The notes: generated by a model not told the origin, from the letters alone. DNA of 27,166 nt from Bin80 sp022820435 (GCA_022820435.1 JAJEFL010000152.1:1-27166), one strand, 5' to 3'; shown: positions 7,635 through 16,587, counted from the stretch's first letter. Made by a program: numbers and translations.

Positions 7635-8897
7635 ATGACTGATTGCATTGCTGTCATTCTCGGAGGCGGAGCCGGTTCGCGGTTATTTCCGCTTACGCTT
7701 CTTCGTTCAAAGCCGGCCGTGCCGCTGGCGGGGAAGTACCGGCTGATTGACGTTCCGGTTTCCAACTGTATCAACTCAAATATCAACAAGATTTTCGTGC
7801 TGACGCAGTTTAATTCTGCCAGTTTGAACCGTCATCTCGCACATACCTACCGGTTTGATAATTATCGGCGCGGGTTTGTGACGGTCATGGCCGCAGAGCA
7901 GACTCAGCGTTCCGCCAACTGGTTTCAGGGGACGGCGGATGCCGTTCGTCAGTGTATTCCGCACATCTCTATTTACCGTCAGAAGCATGTGCTGATCTTG
8001 TCGGGCGACCAGCTTTATTCCATGGACTATCGCAAGATCCTGGATCATCATGCGTCAAGTGACGCAGTGGTGACCGTTGCGACTATCCCGGTTACCGCAG
8101 AAGAGGCATCCGGGTTTGGGATCCTCAAAACCGATGAACATCAGGAGATCACGGAATTCCACGAGAAACCCCAGGACCTCACGGGAAAGTCCAGTATGGT
8201 CAGTGAAGCGATGGAGGCGGCCGGCCGGGTGTATCTGGCCTCCATGGGGATTTACGTCTTTAACAGTGAAGTGCTCTTTAATGCACTTGACCGGCATCCG
8301 AATGATCACGATTTCGGGAAGCAGATTCTTCCCCGGGCGATTGAGAAAGTGAAGGTTGTCAGTTATCCGTATGAGGGATACTGGAGTGATATCGGAACCA
8401 TCCGCTCCTATTATGATGCCAGTCTGATGTTAGCAGAGCCCCAGCCCGGTTTTACGCTCTACAACCCCAATATGAGACTGTACACGAATGCGCGGATGCT
8501 TGCACCTGCAAAGATATCCGGGGCAACTCTCACGGACAGTCTTGTCTCCGAGGGAAGCGTAATCGGAAACAGTTCCATTGATCAGTCTGTGATCGGAATC
8601 CGGTCACATATTGGCGACCACACTACAATCCGCAGTTCCGTTCTGTTGGGAGCCGATTATTATCCGTGGCACGGAAAAACCTCCCGTGAACGTGTTGAGG
8701 GGCCGGAACAGCCTGGCGTGGGAGATCATACCTTTATTGAGGGCACCATCGTAGACAAGAATGTGCGTATTGGAAATAAATGCATCATACGCAATAAGGA
8801 GGGCGTACAAGAGCATGACGGAGAGAATTTCTATATCCGCGATGGAGTTGTTGTGATTCCAAAGAATGTTACCATCCCCGATGAAACTGTTATCTGA
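7635..8897 (+). CDS. glgC: Glucose-1-phosphate adenylyltransferase (ADP-glucose pyrophosphorylase)
   Basis: A 420-residue enzyme making ADP-glucose from glucose-1-phosphate and ATP, the committed step of bacterial glycogen synthesis in the cytosol. The N-terminal nucleotidyltransferase domain shows LGGGAGSRLFPLT (9-21), SKPAVPLAGKYRLIDVPVSN, GTADAVRQ (99-106), LSGDQLYSMDY with the likely catalytic D125, FGILKTD and FHEKP. The sugar-binding region has EGYWSDIGTIRSYYDA (247-262). The C-terminal quarter has the hexapeptide pattern of a left-handed beta helix (VIGNSSIDQSVIGIRSHIG). Length is normal, and the wording is nearer to the cyanobacterial/plant type than to enterobacterial GlgC. No clear Shine-Dalgarno precedes it. 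The stop overlaps the next gene's start (TGATG), and no other glycogen gene is in the window. Confidence 0.97.
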   Translation: MTDCIAVILGGGAGSRLFPLTLLRSKPAVPLAGKYRLIDVPVSNCINSNINKIFVLTQFNSASLNRHLAHTYRFDNYRRGFVTVMAAEQTQRSANWFQGTADAVRQCIPHISIYRQKHVLILSGDQLYSMDYRKILDHHASSDAVVTVATIPVTAEEASGFGILKTDEHQEITEFHEKPQDLTGKSSMVSEAMEAAGRVYLASMGIYVFNSEVLFNALDRHPNDHDFGKQILPRAIEKVKVVSYPYEGYWSDIGTIRSYYDASLMLAEPQPGFTLYNPNMRLYTNARMLAPAKISGATLTDSLVSEGSVIGNSSIDQSVIGIRSHIGDHTTIRSSVLLGADYYPWHGKTSRERVEGPEQPGVGDHTFIEGTIVDKNVRIGNKCIIRNKEGVQEHDGENFYIRDGVVVIPKNVTIPDETVI

Positions 8898-9466
8898 TGC
8901 GATTGGCCGAGACTAAATACTGCTGCACACCACTGTTAATTGGAGTTTTAATCTTTACAGGATGCAGAACCTATGGCGGCAGCACCGATGATCAGGTTGC
9001 TGCGAGTATATTGGCGGCTGCCGAGCAGGTCGCCGCTGAAGCTGCGACGATTGAAGTTGAATCAGCAATGTTGACCGAGGCCGCCGAAATGCATCCTGAA
9101 TTAGCGCCTTACCGTGAGCGTATGCAGGCGATCCTGGATGGGTACATGGAGATGAACAAGAAACAGAAGAAGCTGGTGGAGGAGGTCACGGCGATTCAAG
9201 ATAATTTTGTGACAAACTGGGTTGGTCAGGATCGTTATCGGCCGCTGCATCGTGCGCTTGGTGCAATCATCAGTGAACGGGAATTGAAGGAGCATCAGAG
9301 AAATTTGGTCGCCCACGACCTGGGAATCCATCTCGGAGTTACCACAGAGAGGCAGGCCGCCGAAGAAGGCCGCTGGCAGATCCGCCCCCATTATTACAAC
9401 CGTTCATGGCCTGTTCCAGAACTCCGGGATCTTTTGACCGATATGGAATCGGAACCCACCGAGTAG
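8897..9466 (+). CDS. Putative lipoprotein of unknown function, coupled to glgC
   Basis: A 189-residue protein whose ATG overlaps the glgC stop in TGATG, which indicates translational coupling. The N-terminus is a signal peptide ending in LIFTGC (lipobox-like, cysteine at residue 23; phenylalanine at -3 is less usual than leucine). The mature part is Ala/Glu-rich and probably mostly helical, with coiled-coil-like stretches at about 35-100. I do not recognise a family. Coupling to glgC suggests co-expression, but a membrane-anchored lipoprotein has no obvious part in glycogen synthesis, so the pairing may be only transcriptional. The TonB-dependent receptor gene follows after 39 bases, so all three may be one transcript. 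Confidence 0.75.
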   Translation: MRLAETKYCCTPLLIGVLIFTGCRTYGGSTDDQVAASILAAAEQVAAEAATIEVESAMLTEAAEMHPELAPYRERMQAILDGYMEMNKKQKKLVEEVTAIQDNFVTNWVGQDRYRPLHRALGAIISERELKEHQRNLVAHDLGIHLGVTTERQAAEEGRWQIRPHYYNRSWPVPELRDLLTDMESEPTE

Positions 9467-9505
9467 TTCCCTGAACCGGACTGCAAGTGGATCACTCATG
9501 GACCT

Positions 9506-11485
9506 ATGATCCTGAGGATATTCTTTTCTTTGTGTCTTGCCGGCACAGTGCAGGCGCAGGTTCCAACGGACTCGCTGATTCACTATGAACTAGGGGATAT
9601 AGTGGTGCGCTCGTCCGGAGAGTCCCCTAGTGTTTCGTCTATCTCCACAATGCAGCAGGTTCGTCTGGCCGGAATTGCCCAGGCAGATGCTGCCTCTATT
9701 GATCCAGTTCTGCGGCAGATTCCGTCTGCGCACTTACAGACGAACTCCCGGGGGGAATCCCTGATCTATTTACGGGGGGCAGGGGAGCGGCAGGTGAGCC
9801 TGTTTTTTGACGGTGCTCTGCTCAATATCCCCTGGGACAATCGGATAGATTTGAGTCTCATTCCCTCGGAGGTGGTCGGGGAAATTTCAATTGCCAAAGG
9901 GGTCCCATCTGTGCTGTATGGAGCAAATGTCCTCGGCGGCGCAATCAACCTGACCTCCAGACAGCTCCGGAATCCAGGGAGTTTTTCTCAGTTATCGGGG
10001 ATCCTTGGCTCCTATGGTTCGAGGCAGGCCCGGATGACGTGGCTTCGCCGTACGGAGCATTTCCAATCGACGGTTTTTGTGGGGGGCTCGGATCAGGATG
10101 GCTTTCGCCTTCCTCAGGGTGCGCATCTGCCCTACAGTCAAGACTCCAATGATCTGCGAACCAATACCGACCGCCGGATGCGATCTGCATTTGGACAATT
10201 TTCGTTCAAGGTTGGAGAGGAGGGGAGCATTGGGTTGTCACTGCTGCGCTTTGATGGCAAGAAGGGGATTGCTCCAGAGGGGCATGTGGATCCAGGCAAG
10301 GCCAATGTACGATACTGGCGGTATCCGGACTGGGGCACGAATATGGCCATTTTCAGTGGTCAATTTCCTTTTTTGGACGGAACTCTGCGCGGCGCAGCAT
10401 GGGCAAGCAGATTTGGCCAGACCATCGCACAGTACTCCGATAAATCCTATTCTGAGCAAGTGGAGACCCAGGTTGATGAGGATGACACGTACGGTGCGCG
10501 GCTCACGTATCTGCGTGATTTCCCGAACTCCGGATCCCTTCGGGCGGCAATCAATCTTCTGTCTTCCACGCATAAGCAGGAAGACACTGAAGTGCAGGGG
10601 CCGGCTCTCTACAGAGTTTTTTCGCAGCGTATTCTCAGCAACGGCATTGAGTACACCCGATCCGGGTTTGTGAATGTGATGATCGGGGCAAGTGTGGATG
10701 TTCTTGCAACCCCCAAGACAGGAGATAAGCCTGAGCGCGGTCCGCAGACTGGATTGGGGGTCACGATGGGGCTTTCCAATGAGGTTTATCCCGGTGTGAC
10801 GATTCGGGGCGTAATCGGACGCAAGACACGTTTTCCGACTATGCGGGAGTTATTCGGGGAGGCGCTGGGGCGTTTTCTGGTGAACCCCGACCTGAAGCCG
10901 GAGTCTTCTCTTCTCACCGAGGCGGCGATTGAGGTTGGGCGGGGCGAAACCACCGCCGAAGCCATTACGTTCTTCAACCGGACTTACAATACAATCGGTC
11001 AGGAGATGGTTCTTCTGGAGGGGGAGACCCGGGCTCGGCGCAAGCGGGTCAATCTTGAGGGGAGTCGGGTGTTTGGCATTGAAGCGACTGTCAGTTCCAG
11101 GGTGCTTCCTAGTCTGTTACTTGGTTGCAGCCTGACGGGGATGCGTGCCCGTGAACTGAATCCTGCCGGCAGCCGGCCGCTTATTGAGAAGCCATCCTGG
11201 ATTGGACGGTGCAATATGAATTACCGGTTTGGCGGGGGGATTTCGGTCGTCCTGGAGAGTGCCTATTCCGGCCAGGCCTATGGATTAGGCGAAGACAACG
11301 AACGGATTGCCCTCCCGAATTCGCTGGTCACGAATGCCCGAATCGCCTGGCTGCTTCTGTACCGGGGGTATTCCGCGGAGTTCTTTACCCGGGTCAATAA
11401 CCTCACCGATGAGGTGGTTCTCGCCCAGCTGGGCTTACCGGGGCCGGGCCGCACATTGCACATGGGACTCCAGATTACGTTTTGA
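9506..11485 (+). CDS. TonB-dependent outer-membrane receptor
   Basis: A 659-residue protein starting with a signal peptide whose likely cleavage is after TVQA (residue 17 or so), before QVP. A plug domain follows (about 40-150) with features such as YLRGAGERQVSLFFDGALLN and the SVLYGANVLGGAINLTS stretch that usually ends the plug. The rest is a beta-barrel with alternating aromatic strands, ending in LQITF with a terminal phenylalanine as outer-membrane proteins do. Such receptors import siderophores, cobalamin, sugars or metals using energy from TonB-ExbBD. No carboxypeptidase-like N-terminal domain is present, so it is not a classical SusC. The substrate is not evident, and no binding lipoprotein of SusD type or ABC importer is adjacent. 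Confidence 0.93.
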   Translation: MILRIFFSLCLAGTVQAQVPTDSLIHYELGDIVVRSSGESPSVSSISTMQQVRLAGIAQADAASIDPVLRQIPSAHLQTNSRGESLIYLRGAGERQVSLFFDGALLNIPWDNRIDLSLIPSEVVGEISIAKGVPSVLYGANVLGGAINLTSRQLRNPGSFSQLSGILGSYGSRQARMTWLRRTEHFQSTVFVGGSDQDGFRLPQGAHLPYSQDSNDLRTNTDRRMRSAFGQFSFKVGEEGSIGLSLLRFDGKKGIAPEGHVDPGKANVRYWRYPDWGTNMAIFSGQFPFLDGTLRGAAWASRFGQTIAQYSDKSYSEQVETQVDEDDTYGARLTYLRDFPNSGSLRAAINLLSSTHKQEDTEVQGPALYRVFSQRILSNGIEYTRSGFVNVMIGASVDVLATPKTGDKPERGPQTGLGVTMGLSNEVYPGVTIRGVIGRKTRFPTMRELFGEALGRFLVNPDLKPESSLLTEAAIEVGRGETTAEAITFFNRTYNTIGQEMVLLEGETRARRKRVNLEGSRVFGIEATVSSRVLPSLLLGCSLTGMRARELNPAGSRPLIEKPSWIGRCNMNYRFGGGISVVLESAYSGQAYGLGEDNERIALPNSLVTNARIAWLLLYRGYSAEFFTRVNNLTDEVVLAQLGLPGPGRTLHMGLQITF

Positions 11486-11699
11486 GTTTGCTGAACAGTG
11501 AGGTGGGGGTTTCGATAATTGCGGCGGGAGATTATGGCCAAATCCCACTCTCAAACAGATTTTGGAACATCTATCAAAGGGTATCTGAATACACAGGTAT
11601 CGGCTGAAACTTCGTGATTTATTCACCAATCATTAAAGTGCCAATCACGACTCATTGATGCCAGCAGAATGCCCAAGTCTGATTTGATCCGGTTCAATA

Positions 11700-12989
11700 C
11701 TAATCGTTGGGATCAACTATATCAACGGAGGGCAATGGGAAGTCTAGGTCGTAGGTGCATGTATAATACATTCGGCTGTAAGCACCGAACCCGTTTTGCA
11801 TCCTGATATTACGTCCAGACAGTATTATTTCGCGCCCGTCGCGGCGAACATTATTGAATTTTGGGCGCTCCCATTCAAAGCCATAACGTGCCCGTAACTC
11901 AATCGCTTCTGCACATGCACGCTTAGCTCTCTGGGACGGTGACGAAATCCAAGCCACCAACGCAATCACTGCTGCTACGCCGAACATTACTAATCCAATA
12001 CGGCCCTTGACCTTCTCTCTTTTTGCTCGGACTAATTCATCTTCCACATGATCCGCTTGCTCCGTGAGATTAGTTTGCATCGGTAATTCTACTGAAGAAT
12101 TTAATGCATCTAATAATTCCCCGCAGCTTTTCGTTCGCTCGTTCACGTTAATGGTTAGGCAGTTGTCAATTGCACGGAGTATTTGGGCTGAAAATTGATC
12201 TTTACCAATCTCACTTGCGGACGGAAGCGGATCTGATTGTCCCTGCATCATTTCAAAGGCTCTCTTCTGGACTGGCAGAGGATTGGGAGGTGTGAACGGA
12301 GGATTCCCACCAGCGACTACTCTCCACATCACTGCACCTAGTCCGTAAATATCCGTCCATGGCCCAATTCTTCCTTCGCCTACCTGTTCCATTGCAGCAT
12401 AACCATCTGTATAGGGTGCGAATGATTTGGTCTGTTTGCTGATTTCGTGTTTTGCTGCACCAAAGTCAATCAGTACGGGGACACCGTCAGAGCGGCGAAC
12501 TAAAATATTGGAAGGTTTAATATCACGATGACAGACACCCTGCTCATGAACTGCCCGCAGTCCATTCAGCAGGGGCGGAATCAGACTGAGCAAATCTTGT
12601 TCTGTAAAGGGTTCAGATTGAGATTCTCGTTGTTCTAAAAGCGTAGAGAGTGGCAGTCCAAATATATAGTCCATGACCATGTAGGCCGTACCATTGGCTC
12701 GGAAAAGGTCCCTGCACGTAACAATATTGGGGTGGTCTCGAAATTTCTCCAGTTGTTTCGCCTCATCAAGAAAACGATTCAATCCATCTTCAAACGATTC
12801 CTGAAGTTCGGGATTACTGGGTTGGATTGTTTGTTTCTGCCGAACCGATAATTCCGGGGGAAAGTACTCCTTAATGGCCACATCAATCCCAAGTTCCTGA
12901 TGTTTGCCTTTATAAACAACTCCAAATCCGCCACGCCCAATGACGGACTGAATTTCATATTCTCTAAGAAGATCTCCTTGGCCAAGCAT
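11700..12989 (-). CDS. Membrane Ser/Thr protein kinase (kinase 1) with small C-terminal outer domain
   Basis: A 429-residue Hanks-type kinase. The catalytic domain (about 11-290) has the glycine loop GRGGFGVVY (18-26), VAIK with K40, HRDIKPSN with D156, and DFG with D175, so it should be active. A Thr-bearing activation segment (KQTKSFAPYTDGY) follows. A single span at about 329-348 is followed by an 80-residue C-terminal domain, probably periplasmic, with two close cysteine-bearing blocks (KRACAEAIELR and YYTCTYDLDF) and a conserved-looking QNGFGAYSR. The kinase domain is nearly the same as those at 14908-16587 and 16776-18953, with matching residue positions. The start has no Shine-Dalgarno, but its leader (ACCGATTAGAA) resembles that of kinase 2. 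It likely phosphorylates FHA-binding proteins encoded nearby; this is inference. Confidence 0.95.
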   Translation of the reverse strand: MLGQGDLLREYEIQSVIGRGGFGVVYKGKHQELGIDVAIKEYFPPELSVRQKQTIQPSNPELQESFEDGLNRFLDEAKQLEKFRDHPNIVTCRDLFRANGTAYMVMDYIFGLPLSTLLEQRESQSEPFTEQDLLSLIPPLLNGLRAVHEQGVCHRDIKPSNILVRRSDGVPVLIDFGAAKHEISKQTKSFAPYTDGYAAMEQVGEGRIGPWTDIYGLGAVMWRVVAGGNPPFTPPNPLPVQKRAFEMMQGQSDPLPSASEIGKDQFSAQILRAIDNCLTINVNERTKSCGELLDALNSSVELPMQTNLTEQADHVEDELVRAKREKVKGRIGLVMFGVAAVIALVAWISSPSQRAKRACAEAIELRARYGFEWERPKFNNVRRDGREIILSGRNIRMQNGFGAYSRMYYTCTYDLDFPLPSVDIVDPND

Positions 12990-13201
12990 GAATTCTAATC
13001 GGTAAATATTCTCAATGACAAAGATTACGGAAGAAAAATATCCATAAAATAGCCTGAACGTTGATTTCAGTGATGTTTTGTAGATCTGGCAGGTTGATCA
13101 CTGGTCTCAATCCAATTCCCGACTCCTGCATGGATCGAAGCGAAATATACGGTTTTCTGTCCGATAACGATCATGTGGATCTGTGGCTCGGAGCCGGCAT
13201 T

Positions 13202-14125
13202 CTAATTTTGTGAGTTCGAAGATTCAATACGATTGAGGATTTCTTCTGACAGGTTTTGCGCCTCGGTTACCTGATCAGATGTCATGTACGACTCACGAAG
13301 TAAGTTTCTTCGGGCAAGTGCTAACGGATGCCCTTCCATGGCCGCAATATTTAACCATGCATAGGCTCTCATGTTGAAATAATTACAATCACTACAATCA
13401 TTCCACATCCGATCCTTGCGTGGAAATTTTCGTCTGTTCATGTACTCTATTCCTAAAGTATAATGATCCCTGCTGTTCCCCCTTTCGGCGATTAGTTCGT
13501 ACCAGTGCATTGCCTCCTTTTCGTTCTTCGGAACGCCTCTTCCATTGTCACACATATCCCCGATTTTACGTTGCGCCGTAGTATCCCCCTGCTCGGCTGC
13601 AAGGCGATACCACTTCATCGCCTCGGGGTAATTCTCGGGTATGCCTTGGCCGTTCTCGTACATAATTCCAAGATTTTTTTGCGCTCTGGCGTGTCCCTGA
13701 GCGGCCGTGCGCTTCCACCATTTCAGAGCCTCAGGATAATTTTTTGGGGTGCCTTCCCCGTTGTAGTACATAAATCCAAGACTACCTTGCGCGTATCCGT
13801 GTCCTTGCTCAGCTGCGCGTTGAAACCATTTCAAAGCCTCTGGATAGTTTTTCAGAACGCCGTTCCCGTTATAGTAGGCCCCTCCAAGACTATATTGTGC
13901 ATTAGCATGTCCTTGCTCCGCTGCGCGTCGAAACCATTTCAGTGCCTCTTCATTGTTCGAATCAGTTCTGTGACCATTTGCATAGGCAACTCCCAAGTTC
14001 CATTGGGCATCGGCATCGCCTGACTCTGCTGCTTGATGTAATTGATTAATATCCTGTGCTGCAATATTGCCTGAATTCTCTGACATGAGAAATATCAGAG
14101 CGGAAAGAAATAACAAGCATCTCAT
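13202..14125 (-). CDS. Secreted Sel1-repeat (SLR/TPR-like) protein
   Basis: A 307-residue protein with a signal peptide (hydrophobic core 4-13, likely cleavage after NIAAQ, about residue 24). About six 36-residue Sel1 repeats follow, with the pattern A(E)QGHAxAQxxLGxxYxNGxGVxxNYPEALKWF. The C-terminal part carries the helix pair often found at the end of bacterial Sel1 proteins (AYAWLNIAAMEGHPLA, then SYMTSDQVTEAQNLSEEI). Sel1 repeats are alpha-solenoid scaffolds for protein-protein contacts, here in the periplasm or outside. AAGGA eight bases before the ATG supports the start. It lies between kinases 1 and 2 on the same strand, so it may be a partner of their outer parts. A close relative is at 25608-26723. 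Confidence 0.93.
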   Translation of the reverse strand: MRCLLFLSALIFLMSENSGNIAAQDINQLHQAAESGDADAQWNLGVAYANGHRTDSNNEEALKWFRRAAEQGHANAQYSLGGAYYNGNGVLKNYPEALKWFQRAAEQGHGYAQGSLGFMYYNGEGTPKNYPEALKWWKRTAAQGHARAQKNLGIMYENGQGIPENYPEAMKWYRLAAEQGDTTAQRKIGDMCDNGRGVPKNEKEAMHWYELIAERGNSRDHYTLGIEYMNRRKFPRKDRMWNDCSDCNYFNMRAYAWLNIAAMEGHPLALARRNLLRESYMTSDQVTEAQNLSEEILNRIESSNSQN

Positions 14126-14165
14126 AATATATGTCCTTGACGAGAGTCAATGGGCGATCAGAAAT

Positions 14166-14450
14166 CTACAGCAGAAATAATATGGACACAAAGAAACCGC
14201 AAAAAAATCCTATCCATGTAAACTTGACTTGTCTGGATTTAAGCGCATCGATGTAGGCTTTTTCGAAGAGATAGCGATCATCACCTTCATAATCTGCAAT
14301 CAGAGTTACGGATGCTTTTGGCGAACGGAGATACACTATCAGTATCCCGATTACTCCTAAGATGAGGCCGATAAAAAACCAACCCGCAACCGACTGGTTT
14401 GATGCTTCAACTTCAGCATGAAGCACTGGAGAATTTTTGCTACCCGTCAT
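14166..14450 (-). CDS. Small two-span membrane protein, free-standing version of kinase 2's C-terminal module
   Basis: This 94-residue protein has one span at about 19-40 (GWFFIGLILGVIGILIVYL), a charged loop with GDDRYLFEKAYIDALKSRQV, and a second span at the C-terminus. I do not recognise a named family. It is clearly homologous to residues 454-550 of kinase 2 (14908-16587), which have the same span, the loop GDDRYLFEKAYIEILKARQV and the TWIG start of span 2. The similarity begins at this protein's own initiator (MTGSKNSPVLHA against MTQNNNSPMLHA), which suggests kinase 2 arose by fusion of a kinase with such a gene. It lies just upstream of the Sel1 gene on the same strand. Confidence 0.75.
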   Translation of the reverse strand: MTGSKNSPVLHAEVEASNQSVAGWFFIGLILGVIGILIVYLRSPKASVTLIADYEGDDRYLFEKAYIDALKSRQVKFTWIGFFCGFFVSILFLL

Positions 14451-14907
14451 ACGAATGGAGGGATCATGTGAATAAAGTGATGGAATTTAACGTGCCATCG
14501 TTACCGCCTTGTTTGAGTTAATCCGTGGAACTTGATAACCTGCACAAATCAGGTACTGCCTTGACGCTGTCTTCAATATATCTGGGATCTGAGTGAAGGT
14601 ATCTCTACTAGGCCAGAAGGTATATGATCAATACAGTGGTTCCCGGCAAATTGTGTTGCTATATTTCTGATTGTGTTGTCCAGTTTGAGGTGCTCTATGT
14701 AAACCAATCGGTTCTCTTGATACTCTTGCTTTGAGAAGTTGGCCATTGTTCTAGCGTTCCCATTGACATGTTTTTGAGAACTAATGGAAGGTTTTCGGTT
14801 CACCATCGCTTACATTGCTTGAATCCATCCGCATATCATTCATTCCATAAAGTTGATCTGCCATGATTTGAATTACATCTAGATGCCTCTACCGTGGGGA
14901 AACCCCG
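14451..14907. other. 457-bp gap between the small membrane protein and kinase 2
   Basis: No convincing gene is seen. The only notable frame is 14573-14806 on the minus strand (77 residues). It has no ribosome site or recognised motif and is probably not a gene. A compact dyad GGGG-AAA-CCCC (14896-14906) sits directly after the kinase 2 stop but lacks a T-run, so a terminator cannot be claimed. Confidence 0.4.
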
Positions 14908-16587
14908 TCAAACAAGCGCTAATCCAAACAAACCTGCCAACAGGAAGACAAATATGAACGGTATCAATATGAAGTTGCAAATCAATCCAATCCAGGTAAG
15001 TTTAACCTGTCTGGCTTTGAGAATCTCAATATAAGCTTTTTCAAATAGGTAGCGGTCATCACCTTGATATTGTGCGATCAAACTCACGGGTGCCTTCGGT
15101 GAGCGCAAATACACGATCAACAGCCCGATAAGCCCCAGGATCAATCCGCAAAAGAACCAGCCCGCAACCGAAGGGAAGGAGGCCTCATCCTGCGCATGAA
15201 GCATGGGAGAATTATTATTTTGTGTCATGGAGCGGACTGGATCGTGTGTCATTGCCGGAAGTGAATTGGATGTTGATGAAGGGATTGTGGAAAATGACTG
15301 GGATGGTTGACGAAATAGTTCCTCAAGCGCCGCTTCATTGGAAATTAATACTTTACGGGGTTTGCCATCGGCAAGTGTTCCGATGATACCGGCCTTTTCC
15401 AGTTGAGTAATGATATCAGCAGCTCGCGTGTAGTCAATGCAAAATTGATTTGCAATCTGAGAAGCAGAGACTAGACGGGTACGTACAACAATTCTTGCTG
15501 TTTCCTTGAATAGTTTGGCAGCGGGCCTACTCATTTGCCTTATTTGGATCAGAACTTTCTCATTCGACACTTTGAGATTATCTGTTGTGGAGTTCTTGTT
15601 GTCTTGTCCTAAAGCCAAGTTTTGCGACTTTGCTTCATTGTCTTCTAAGTCCGTATCATACCATGAAGAATCGTCTTCTCTGAAAATGGCAGACTTGTCA
15701 AGTGCATTCAGCAATTCCCTGCAACTTTGCGTCCGCTTACTCACATTAACGATCAGGCAATCATCAATTGCCTGAAGTGTCTTGTCCGAAAATCGACCTT
15801 TTCCAATCTCTTTTGCGGATGGAAATGGATCTGATCGGCCCTGCATCACCTCAAAGGCTCTTCGCTGGATCGGTGTTGGATTTGGAGGCGTAAAAGGAGG
15901 ATTTCCCCCAGCGACCACTCTCCACATTACTGCACCGAGTCCGTACATATCTGTCCATGGGCCGATTTTTCCTTCACCTACTTGTTCCATCGCAGCATAG
16001 CCATCTGTATAGGGGGTAAATGATTTGGTCTGTCTGCTGATTTCGTGTTTGGCTGCCCCGAAATCAATCAGGATGGGGATCCCGTCAGAGCGCCGAACTA
16101 AAATATTAGATGGTTTAATATCACGATGACAGACTCCCGCATCATGAACGGTCTGCAGTCCATTCAGCAGGGGTAGAATCAAATTGAGTAAATCTTGTTC
16201 TGTAAAGGCTGCTGATTGAGATTCTCGCTGCTCTAAAAGCAGCGATAGGGGCAGGCCGTATATGTAGTCCATGACCATGTAGACCGTTCCATTGGTACGA
16301 AACAAGTCCCTGCATGTAACGACGTTGGGGCAGTCACGAAAATTCTCCAGTTGTTTCGCCTCTTTAAGAAATCGGTTCAGCCCCTCTTCAAATGATTCTT
16401 GAAGTTCAGGATTGCTGGGCTGGATCGTTTGGTTCTGCCGAACCGATAATTCGGGAGGAAAATATTCCTTGATCGCAACATCTATCCCCAGTTCCCGATG
16501 GTTGCCTTGATAGACAACTCCGAAGCCTCCACGCCCAATCACGGACTGCACCTCGTATGCATTAAGGATATCTCCCTGGCTTAGCAT
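14908..16587 (-). CDS. Ser/Thr protein kinase (kinase 2) fused to an FtsK-gamma-like winged helix and a two-span membrane module
   Basis: A 559-residue protein. The kinase domain (about 11-290) keeps GRGGFGVVY, K40, HRDIKPSN (D156) and DFG (D175). After an acidic linker, residues 355-416 match the FtsK gamma domain, the DNA-reading winged helix of FtsK translocases: helix start KLFKETARIVV, then QFCIDYTRAADIITQLEKAG and IIGTLADGKPRKVLI, against the E. coli pattern FRIGYNRAARIIEQME...REVL. Spacing and hydrophobic positions fit throughout. A linker with SFSTIPSSTS leads to spans at about 474-494 and 530-555 around the GDDRYLFEKAY loop shared with the 94-residue protein at 14166. No FtsK motor domain is present. 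The kinase and winged helix should both be cytoplasmic. Whether the winged helix binds DNA is unknown. Confidence 0.95.
   Translation of the reverse strand: MLSQGDILNAYEVQSVIGRGGFGVVYQGNHRELGIDVAIKEYFPPELSVRQNQTIQPSNPELQESFEEGLNRFLKEAKQLENFRDCPNVVTCRDLFRTNGTVYMVMDYIYGLPLSLLLEQRESQSAAFTEQDLLNLILPLLNGLQTVHDAGVCHRDIKPSNILVRRSDGIPILIDFGAAKHEISRQTKSFTPYTDGYAAMEQVGEGKIGPWTDMYGLGAVMWRVVAGGNPPFTPPNPTPIQRRAFEVMQGRSDPFPSAKEIGKGRFSDKTLQAIDDCLIVNVSKRTQSCRELLNALDKSAIFREDDSSWYDTDLEDNEAKSQNLALGQDNKNSTTDNLKVSNEKVLIQIRQMSRPAAKLFKETARIVVRTRLVSASQIANQFCIDYTRAADIITQLEKAGIIGTLADGKPRKVLISNEAALEELFRQPSQSFSTIPSSTSNSLPAMTHDPVRSMTQNNNSPMLHAQDEASFPSVAGWFFCGLILGLIGLLIVYLRSPKAPVSLIAQYQGDDRYLFEKAYIEILKARQVKLTWIGLICNFILIPFIFVFLLAGLFGLALV

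Noticed and set aside
13130..13213. 27-residue plus-strand frame ending inside the Sel1 gene's 3' end
   Set aside because: It is very short, has no ribosome site, and overlaps antisense with a sure gene; it cannot be told from chance.
14573..14806. 77-residue minus-strand frame between the small membrane protein and kinase 2
   Set aside because: It has no ribosome site, no recognisable motif and no similarity to anything else in the window; kept only as a note in the gap entry.
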